A DNA stretch of 64,000 nucleotides from Limnochorda sp. L945t (lineage in GTDB: Bacteria > Bacillota > Limnochordia > Limnochordales > Geochordaceae): positions 2,883,722-2,947,721 of the forward strand of contig NZ_CP141615.1 of the NCBI RefSeq assembly GCF_035593305.1, given 5' to 3'. Position numbers and translations under genes: made by a program. Below, piece after piece: positions 57,953 to 64,000 of this stretch. Under the pieces are notes generated by a model. It did no database searches and was not told the DNA's origin. It saw only the letters and a program-made list of their open reading frames with translations. Each line of letters opens with the position of its first letter. Positions within the stretch are counted from its first letter, which is position 1.

Positions 57953-59872
57953 TCAGGAGTTGGGAACCGGTGCATGCGCGTCCATGTTCACCGGCGCCTC
58001 GGTCTTTCCTTCCTCGGAGGCCGGCGCCGCGGCAGCGGGGTACGGCCGGTACACCGACCGGTTGACCTGCTGACGCCACGCCCAAGGGCCATAGAGGGGC
58101 AACTCCCGCCACAGGGTGGCCACGTAGCCTGTCCGGGCGGCGTTCGGCTGCACGGTGACCTCGACCTGGCCGGCCGCAGGAGGCAAGCCCGCCGGGATCG
58201 CCTGTTCGACCAGCGTACGCAGCCGCCAGGGCAGCGGCTGCGCATCCGGCGGCCCCCAGAGGGCCACCTGCAACCGGCCGCCTCCCACGCGTGCCGAGAC
58301 GGCCAGGTAGTCGCCGGTAGGGTTGACGAGCCGCAGGTCGATCAACCCGTAGGCGACCGTCGCGTCCCGCGCCAGCGGCACGTACCAAACAGGGATGGAG
58401 TGCGGGGCGCGCCGGCGAGCTTCCAACCCGGCCAAGAGCGCGGCGTTGTACAGGGTCGAGGAGACCTGGCACACGCCCCCGCCCACGTCGGGCACGAGCT
58501 GGCCGTCCAGGATGACCGGCGCCGTCCGGTAACCTCGCTCGGTGATGCGGGGCCCGACCGCCTCGTTGAAAGAAAACGTCGCGCCCGGCTTCAGCACCAT
58601 GCCGTCCAGGGCGGCCGCGGCAATGGCGATGTTGGCCGCCCGCTCTTCTGCGGCGGGGTCGAACCGGGTCTGGTAGCTCGCAAGCAGCCGCGGGCGCCGC
58701 AGCGCCTGCAGGTCCTCGACGCTCGGGGCAGGCGGGACCGCCCGCAGCGGCACGTCCACCGCCCTCAACTTCAGCGCCGCCGACGCTCCCATGAGCGCCC
58801 GCTCGAGGCCCTCCCTGTCGATCCGGCGCCCGGACCTCCCCGGGACGATCTCCGCCTCGCCGTCCTGTCGCACGTAGACCCGGGGAGGTTGAGGGGGTAC
58901 CTCGAGCTCCCGTACGAGGCTCTGGACGAGCGCTGCCCATTCCCGGGTGTTCGGCCGCCGTAGCTCCAGGCCCACCACGGCCCGGCGGCCCTCCAGCGCG
59001 GCCGAGAGAGCTTTGCCCAGCATGAGCTCGACGTCCGGCTCGATCCCCACCTGGGCCGGCACGACCTCCCACCGGGCGCCGGGTGCCCGGAGCACCACGG
59101 GTTGCTGGAGCAAAGAGGAGGCGAACGTCTGCAGGGAAGCGCGCGCCTCCTCCACGGTCAGGCTCGCCACGTCCACGCCTGCGAGGCTGATACCCTCAGG
59201 GAAGCGCCACACCCGCCCGGTCTCGGCCGGCTGCGGCCCCGCCGCCGCCTCGGCTCGGGCCGGGGCGCCGGCGGAGGCGAGCAGCATCCCGCCGCCGATC
59301 AGGAGGCCGACCACCGTCTTGAGGCCGTGGCGCGACAGCCAGTACAGGAGGATGACGACACCCAGGCCCGCGTACAAGAGCCACCGCGTGGCCTCCCTCG
59401 GGCGGCTCTGCCTGGCCAGCTCTTGCTCCAGGCGTACGGCTTCCTTCAGGTGACGCACCGCTTCGTCGAGCCGACCCATGCGCTTGAGGGCCGCTGCCAG
59501 GTTACGGTGGGCCTGGGCGTAGGACGGGTCGAGCTGCAGGGCGCGGCGGTAGGCGTCTTCTGCCTCCTGCAGCCTCCCTCGCTCCAGGTAGACGTTACCG
59601 AGGTTGCTCCAGGCCGGCGCAAAGGATGGGTCGAGCTCGGCGGCCTCCCGAAAGCGCGCCTCTGCCTCTTCCAGCCGGCCCATCCGGGCCAGGCAGACTC
59701 CCATCTTGTTGGACAGGGGCGCCGAGCGGGCATGGGCGCTTTCGAGTGCGGTCAGGCGCAGGAGCGCCTCCCCGACCTTGCCGGCATCGAGGAGGGACTG
59801 CGCGACTGCCAGTTGCTGAGAAAGCGATCCCTCAGCGCCCGGCGAGGCCGCCTCCGTGGACTCCGACGGCAT
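57953..59872 (-). CDS. TPR-VanW fusion membrane protein
   Basis: 639 residues in one frame. The N-terminal part (about 1-150) holds three to four TPR units (EEAEARFREAAELDPSFAPA, LQEAEDAYRRALQLDPSYAQ). Two hydrophobic segments (about 160-205) follow, the second resembling a secretory signal ending ASAGAPARAEA. The outer part has a peptidoglycan-binding-4-like region (FPEGISLAGVDVASLTVEEA) and a VanW domain with GATFSFNEAVGPRITERGYRTAP and VPDVGGGVCQVSSTLYNAALLAGLE. VanW proteins are wall-associated, of unclear biochemistry. The TPR part would face the cytoplasm. No stop or frameshift separates the halves. It ends with a Pro/Ala-rich tail and overlaps thiI by 41 nt. Confidence 0.75.
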   Translation of the reverse strand: MPSESTEAASPGAEGSLSQQLAVAQSLLDAGKVGEALLRLTALESAHARSAPLSNKMGVCLARMGRLEEAEARFREAAELDPSFAPAWSNLGNVYLERGRLQEAEDAYRRALQLDPSYAQAHRNLAAALKRMGRLDEAVRHLKEAVRLEQELARQSRPREATRWLLYAGLGVVILLYWLSRHGLKTVVGLLIGGGMLLASAGAPARAEAAAGPQPAETGRVWRFPEGISLAGVDVASLTVEEARASLQTFASSLLQQPVVLRAPGARWEVVPAQVGIEPDVELMLGKALSAALEGRRAVVGLELRRPNTREWAALVQSLVRELEVPPQPPRVYVRQDGEAEIVPGRSGRRIDREGLERALMGASAALKLRAVDVPLRAVPPAPSVEDLQALRRPRLLASYQTRFDPAAEERAANIAIAAAALDGMVLKPGATFSFNEAVGPRITERGYRTAPVILDGQLVPDVGGGVCQVSSTLYNAALLAGLEARRRAPHSIPVWYVPLARDATVAYGLIDLRLVNPTGDYLAVSARVGGGRLQVALWGPPDAQPLPWRLRTLVEQAIPAGLPPAAGQVEVTVQPNAARTGYVATLWRELPLYGPWAWRQQVNRSVYRPYPAAAAPASEEGKTEAPVNMDAHAPVPNS

Positions 59873-61076
59873 CCGACGCCTCCACCACTTCGGTTTGCTC
59901 CAGTGCCTGATCCACCAGGCCGTCCACGTCGAGCTTCGACTCCGCTTCCTCGACGCGGTCGAACCTGGGTCTCGTCTGTGGGTGGCGGGCCACGAAGAGG
60001 GTGCAGCAATCCTCGTAAGGCTCGATGGATGTCTCGTACGTGCCGATGCGCCGCGCCACGTCCACGATCTCCGACTTGTCCCAGGCGAGCAAGGGCCGCA
60101 GGACGATTCGCCCGGAGACCGCCTCGACGACGGCCATGCTCGGCACCGTCTGGCTCGCCACCTGGCCGAGGTTTTCCCCGGTCACCAGGGCGTCGTAGCG
60201 GTGTCGTTCCGCCAGGCGGGTGGCAATGCGCACCATCATCCGCCGCATCAGCAGCACGCCGAGGTCGGCCGGGCAGTTGGCGTAGATCGCCTTCTGCACC
60301 TCCGTGAAGCGGCTCACGAAGACCCGCATGCGCCCCTGCCAACCGGCGAGGATGGAGACCAGCCGCAGCACCTTGAGCCGCGCCTGCTCGGAGGTGAAGG
60401 GCATGGCATGGAAGTGGACCGCGTCCACGTACAGGCCCCTCTTCATGGCCATCCAGGAGGCCACCGGGCTGTCGATCCCTCCGGAAACGAGAGCGAGCGC
60501 TCGCCCGCTGACCCCGATCGGCAAGCCGCCGGGCCCCGCCTGCTCGTTGCCGTAGACGTACGCCGCTTCGTCCCGGACCTCCACGTGCACGGTGAGCGCG
60601 GGACGATGAACGTCCACCTGGAGCCGGGCCCCGAGCAGCCGCAGCAAGTCGGCCCCGACGTCGCGGTTGATCTCCATGGAATCCATCGGAAACCGGCGGT
60701 TGGACCGCCGTGCCGAGACCTTGAAGGCAAGCGGGCCCCCCTGCGAGGAGGCAAGCGCGGCCCGGACGAGCGCCCGGGCCGCTTCCCGGATCGCCTCGAT
60801 GTCGAGAGGCGTCTCCCATGCGGCCACGGCCCCGACCACGCCGAAGACCCGAGCCGCCGCCGAGCTCATGGCGTCGAGCCCGGCGTCGGTGGCCAAGGCC
60901 TCCGGCCGCACGAGCAGCCGCCCGTGAAGGTCCTCGACGTGGCAGGGGCCCACGTGCCGGAGCGCTCGGCGGAGGTTGCCGGCCAGGGTGCGCTCGAACC
61001 AGGCTCGGTTGCTCCCCTTGAGCCCTACCTCACCGTAGCGAACGAGCACGACCCTGGAGAGCTCAGGCCCGGGCAC
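59832..61076 (-). CDS. thiI: tRNA 4-thiouridine synthase
   Basis: 414 residues. An NFLD/THUMP N-terminal part (about 1-165, VLVRYGEVGLKGSNR, FKVSARRSNRRFPMDS) precedes the PP-loop ATPase (about 175-370) with ALALVSGGIDSPVASWMAMKRG and LVTGENLGQVASQT. There is no C-terminal rhodanese domain, as in Bacillus, where a neighbouring desulfurase supplies sulfur. GTG 61076 overlaps the desulfurase gene by 14 nt and matches the start of the conserved region; a longer open frame reaches 61148. It modifies U8 of tRNA and may also serve thiamine synthesis. Confidence 0.93.
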   Translation of the reverse strand: MPGPELSRVVLVRYGEVGLKGSNRAWFERTLAGNLRRALRHVGPCHVEDLHGRLLVRPEALATDAGLDAMSSAAARVFGVVGAVAAWETPLDIEAIREAARALVRAALASSQGGPLAFKVSARRSNRRFPMDSMEINRDVGADLLRLLGARLQVDVHRPALTVHVEVRDEAAYVYGNEQAGPGGLPIGVSGRALALVSGGIDSPVASWMAMKRGLYVDAVHFHAMPFTSEQARLKVLRLVSILAGWQGRMRVFVSRFTEVQKAIYANCPADLGVLLMRRMMVRIATRLAERHRYDALVTGENLGQVASQTVPSMAVVEAVSGRIVLRPLLAWDKSEIVDVARRIGTYETSIEPYEDCCTLFVARHPQTRPRFDRVEEAESKLDVDGLVDQALEQTEVVEASDAVGVHGGGLAGR

Positions 61077-62301
61077 CGCGCCGCCCCCCCGAGGCGAGGA
61101 AGGCTTTGAGGTCGCGCGCCGCGGATCCGATGCGACGAATGGCCGCATCGACCTCCTCCTCGGTCGTCATCAGCCCCAGGCTGATGCGAACGGCGGACGC
61201 CGCCAGTGCCGGCGGCACCTCCATGGCTTCCAGTACGTGGCTCGTCCGCGTCTTGTGCGAGGAGCAGGCCGCACCGATGGAGACGGCCACCCCTTCCTGC
61301 TGGTCGAGGTGGGAGGCCAGCACCTCGGCCCTCAGCCCCGGGAACGCCGCCGCGAGGATGTGGGGCGCGCGTCGTGCCTCGTCCTGAGGCCCCAACGGCG
61401 CCACTTCCGGGTAGGCCTCACGGAGGCCCTCCCGCAGCCGCCTCATGAGGCCTCGCAGCCGCGCAACCGTCTCCGGCAGGGCGGCGCGGGCGATGGCCGC
61501 CGCCACGCCGAAGCCGGCGATCGCGGGGACGTTCTCCGTGCCGCTTCGCACTCCTCGCTCCTGGCCGCCGCCCCAAACGATCGGGCGCAACCGCACCCCG
61601 GTGCGTACGTACAGGGCACCGATGCCTTTGGGACCATGGAGCTTGTGGGCACTCAGGGAGGCAAGATCGAGGCCCAGCGCCCGCACGTCCACGGGCAGCT
61701 TCCCGGCAGCCTGGACCATGTCCGAGTGCACGAGCGCGTGGGGGGCCGTGGCCCGTACAGCGCGCACGATGGCCTCCACGGGCTGCACAGAGCCCACTTC
61801 GTTGTTGACAGTCATGACGGAGACCAAGATGGTATCCGGACGGAGAGCCGCCGCCACGTCGTCGGGAGAGACCACCCCGTCCGGTCCGGGCCGGACCAGG
61901 GAGACTTCGAAGCCCTCCTGCTCCAGCGCCCGGAGTGGCTCCAGGACGGAAGGGTGCTCGATGGCGGTCGCCACCAGGTGACGTCCCTGCCGGCGATGCT
62001 GGTAGGCGGTGCCCAGGATGGCCAGGTTATTGGCCTCGGTGGCGCTCCCCGTGAAGTAAATGCAGGAGGGCGGCGCCCCTACCAGGGCGGCCACTCGACC
62101 TCTTGCCTCTTCGACGGCCTCCCTGGCCTGCGCGCCGAGGTGGTGCCGGGACGAGGGGTTGCCGTAGTCCTCCCGCAGCATCCGCGCCATCGTCTCCAGC
62201 ACCTGCGGCCAGACCCGGGTCGTGGAGGCGTTGTCCAGGTAGATGCACCGCGACTCCGTAGCGTCGGTTGCCCGTGATACTGCCAACGGTGTGCTTTTCA
62301 C
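61063..62301 (-). CDS. iscS: Cysteine desulfurase (IscS/NifS family)
   Basis: 412 residues, PLP enzyme releasing sulfur from cysteine. IYLDNASTTRVWPQVLETM at the N-terminus, FTGSATEANNLAIL, TAIEHPSVLEPL, LVSVMTVNNEVGSVQP, the PLP Lys in LSAHKLHGPKGIGALYVR, and the catalytic Cys in IGAACSSHKTRTSHVL are all present. It is directly upstream of thiI and overlaps it, so it most likely feeds ThiI as a NifZ-type partner. ATG 62301 is the start. Confidence 0.93.
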   Translation of the reverse strand: MKSTPLAVSRATDATESRCIYLDNASTTRVWPQVLETMARMLREDYGNPSSRHHLGAQAREAVEEARGRVAALVGAPPSCIYFTGSATEANNLAILGTAYQHRRQGRHLVATAIEHPSVLEPLRALEQEGFEVSLVRPGPDGVVSPDDVAAALRPDTILVSVMTVNNEVGSVQPVEAIVRAVRATAPHALVHSDMVQAAGKLPVDVRALGLDLASLSAHKLHGPKGIGALYVRTGVRLRPIVWGGGQERGVRSGTENVPAIAGFGVAAAIARAALPETVARLRGLMRRLREGLREAYPEVAPLGPQDEARRAPHILAAAFPGLRAEVLASHLDQQEGVAVSIGAACSSHKTRTSHVLEAMEVPPALAASAVRISLGLMTTEEEVDAAIRRIGSAARDLKAFLASGGRRGARA

Positions 62302-62334
62302 GTCCTTCGAAGAGCGGCGAGGGCCGATGTACCT

Positions 62335-63402
62335 CTAGTATAGGCGGCGGCGTAGCCAGCTTGCAAAGCCGGCCCTCAGCGCCAGCACGGTCAGGGCCAT
62401 CCACCCGGCGGCAGGATAGAGGTGGGCTACGGTCTCGGCAAACCCCGCCAGCGCGACCGGCACGGCCGAAAGGATCCACCATCCGGCCTGCCTGGTGACC
62501 GCTCCCATGGGCCCGCTCGCCCGTCCTCTCCCGGAGCTCCCCAGCGAGACGGCCGCGGCCACCCCGGTCGTGTAGATAGCAGCGAAGAGCACCCCGAGGT
62601 GAAGGCCCAGGGCGACCGGGTGGAGCGCGGCCGACGCCGAGGCGAGGGGCATCGCCGCCTCGTGGGTGCCGGAGCGCGCAATGATGGCGAGACCCGCGGC
62701 GGCTACGGCGCCCACCATCACTCCCCCGAGCACCGAAGCGACGCGCAGGGCGGGGAGGCGAAGCCCGAGTCCCTGTGCCACCGGCAGCACGGCGCCGCGG
62801 GCGAACAGGGCGTTGGCCGCGGCGTACGAGAGGACATTCCAGACACAAGCCGGGCCAGGGCGGGCGGCCCCCGGCGGCGGGGTGGCCAGGGACCCCCCCA
62901 GCACCCGCCAGGCGAGCGCTTCCAGCGTCATGATGACGACCACGGGCGGGCCCAACCAGGAGGCGATACGGGCCAGGCCTTGCTGCGCGGGTAAGGCCGC
63001 GCCCGCCCAGACCAGCCCTGCTCCTGCCAGCGTAGCCAGCACCCGATGGCGTCCTGCCGGGTCAAAGAGGTGCCCCAGACCGGCCAGCATGGCAGCCAGG
63101 CTGACCCAGGACAGCCAGACGATGGTGACGCGTTCGAGGAGGCGCGGTAGCTCGCCGGCCCCCGAAAAGCCGGGCGGCGCAGGGCGCGCGTCGGGTTCGC
63201 CCCAGCCTGCGACCACGCCGGCCAGCATCCCGGCCACGATCGCCGCGGGAATGGACTGGGGATGGCAGGGATGGAAGAAGACAACGAGTTCCCGGCCGCT
63301 GGCATACCCCGCCCCCACGATGGCGCTGAAGATGGTCCACGCCACGGCGGCGCTACCCGGCGGGAGAAGGGACCCGAGAAGGCGGCCCCTGGCTCTGGGC
63401 AA
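62335..63402 (-). CDS. ykvI: YkvI-like membrane transporter
   Basis: 355 residues with about ten hydrophobic helices. FSAIVGAGYASGRELVVFF is the hallmark of the YkvI family, where GAGFASGQE forms a broken helix as in LeuT-fold transporters. VWNVLSYAAANALFARGAVLPVAQ and LGVLFAAIYTTGVAAAVSLG follow. The substrate is unknown. It likely begins at TTG 63402. It lies 33 nt upstream of the desulfurase gene, and 161 nt separate it from the divergent yyaC. Confidence 0.78.
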   Translation of the reverse strand: MPRARGRLLGSLLPPGSAAVAWTIFSAIVGAGYASGRELVVFFHPCHPQSIPAAIVAGMLAGVVAGWGEPDARPAPPGFSGAGELPRLLERVTIVWLSWVSLAAMLAGLGHLFDPAGRHRVLATLAGAGLVWAGAALPAQQGLARIASWLGPPVVVIMTLEALAWRVLGGSLATPPPGAARPGPACVWNVLSYAAANALFARGAVLPVAQGLGLRLPALRVASVLGGVMVGAVAAAGLAIIARSGTHEAAMPLASASAALHPVALGLHLGVLFAAIYTTGVAAAVSLGSSGRGRASGPMGAVTRQAGWWILSAVPVALAGFAETVAHLYPAAGWMALTVLALRAGFASWLRRRLY

Positions 63403-63563
63403 GTCGCTTCACCCAGCGGTGTATACGTCCGGGCGCCGCTACATATAACGTCAACGGAGCGCGGGGCCGTCCTACCGTTCCAGTGACTGGGGCCCTTCCC
63501 TTCCTTGCTCGAGGGCTTCCCACGGGCGTGCCCCCGATAGTCCGCCGGGCAAGGGGAGCGACG

Positions 63564-64000
63564 GTGAAACCACGTACCTGGCATCCGAATGGGCCGGTCG
63601 TCCGTGACGACGGGGAGCCCGACGTCGTCCTGAGAGTGCGCTACCAGCAGCCGGAGGCGTGTGGGCTCCTGGCTCGGCTCCTGCTGGAGGTCGTCGGGGC
63701 GTCCCCTGAGGCCTGGGACGACGCCGCGGTGGTATGCATCGGCACCGACCGGTCGACAGGCGACTCCCTGGGCCCGCTCGTAGGCTCGCACCTGGCGCGC
63801 CTGGTCCCGCGGCTGAGGGTGTACGGCACGCTGGAAGAGCCGGTCCACGCCACCAACCTCGGTGATACCCTGGTTCGCCTGGCGGCCCGCCCGCCCTCGT
63901 TCACCCTGGCGGTGGACGCTTGCCTCGGGCGGGCGGAAAACGTCGGCAGCCTCACGCTGCGGATGGGCCCTCTGCGCCCTGGGACCGGAGTGCGCAAGAC
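63564..64000 (+). CDS. yyaC: Spore protease YyaC (partial at right edge)
   Basis: The first about 145 residues are visible. AAVVCIGTDRSTGDSLGPLV near residue 60, VYGTLEEPVHATNLGDTL and LAVDACLGRAENVGSLTL are exact hallmarks of YyaC, a sporulation protein of the hydrogenase-maturation-protease/germination-protease fold. It begins at GTG 63564, with AAGGGGAG about 5 nt upstream, and runs off the right edge without a stop. Its presence is the firmest sign that the organism makes endospores. The 63403-63563 gap holds no clear promoter. Confidence 0.93.
   Translation, partial: MKPRTWHPNGPVVRDDGEPDVVLRVRYQQPEACGLLARLLLEVVGASPEAWDDAAVVCIGTDRSTGDSLGPLVGSHLARLVPRLRVYGTLEEPVHATNLGDTLVRLAARPPSFTLAVDACLGRAENVGSLTLRMGPLRPGTGVRK

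Noticed and set aside
1-64000. Mobile elements, CRISPR arrays, prophage genes, rRNA
   Set aside because: No transposase or integrase motifs, no regularly spaced repeats, no phage structural genes and no rRNA sequences were seen.

Overview
This is a gene-dense, GC-rich (roughly 70% by eye) bacterial chromosome segment. Gene content points to a deep-branching, endospore-forming member of the Bacillota, with Limnochordia-like lineages as the best guess. Sporulation-type genes (YyaC, a SPOCS/LysM protein, a CwlD-type amidase, DacF, a YabE-type 3D protein) share the window with the Bacillus-like blocks rpsF-ssb-rpsR-yybS-rplI, dnaD-dnaB and yabE-ksgA. There is also an ADP-heptose pathway and a family-9 (heptosyltransferase-type) glycosyltransferase, which would fit a diderm envelope or a heptose-containing surface glycan. 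The taxonomic call is inference. No CRISPR array, insertion sequence, prophage or rRNA was seen, and no region looks recently acquired except possibly the HEPN/MNT pair at the left edge.

Layout. 1-1050: tail of an unknown gene, a strong terminator, and a HEPN-MNT toxin-antitoxin pair. 1047-8623 (minus): an orphan 7TMR-DISM histidine kinase, tRNA-Gln, a nucleotidyltransferase, a GntR regulator, ispE, dacF and an archaeal-type phosphoglycerate mutase. 8799-9719 (plus): proline dehydrogenase. 9751-22661 (minus): a methionine module (homocysteine methyltransferase/MTHFR fusion plus MetE split into two genes), heptose and glycan genes (rfaE2, rfaE1, flippase-like protein, GT9), a spore/cell-wall block (SPOCS-LysM, PG-binding protein, amidase) and ykuK. 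22888-26240 (plus): ABC exporter, rhodanese, sufU. 26231-31877 (minus): ksgA, yabE, a small helical protein, dnaB, dnaD, ddl. 31977-33230 (plus): amino-acid permease. 33204-39031 (minus): aroE, lonC, rplI, yybS, mazG-like, rpsR, ssb, rpsF. 39116-42407 (minus): branched-chain 2-oxoacid dehydrogenase E2, E1-beta, E1-alpha. 42623-44573: queT, antisense-overlapping DUF951, prsA. 44626-48409: OGG-type glycosylase, a large glycosidase, a DUF6504 protein. 48421-57920 (minus): pheA, lipM, gcvPB, gcvPA, gcvH, gcvT, sucD, sucC, ilvE. 57953-63402 (minus): a TPR-VanW fusion, thiI, a cysteine desulfurase, a YkvI-type transporter. 63564 to the end: 5' part of yyaC.

How the genes work together. Amino-acid catabolism recurs: proline dehydrogenase, glycine cleavage, IlvE plus the Bkd complex, and SucCD. 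Both GcvH and the Bkd E2 need lipoate, and LipM lies beside the gcv genes. Sulfur handling appears as ThiI plus a desulfurase, and as rhodanese plus SufU. Many neighbours are translationally coupled by 4-nt ATGA/GTGA overlaps. Recognisable regulatory DNA includes several extended -10 promoters (two of which re-use the TGA stop codon of the gene upstream), a TTGACG-17-TATGCT promoter, and two tandem cre-like operators in front of the bkd operon.
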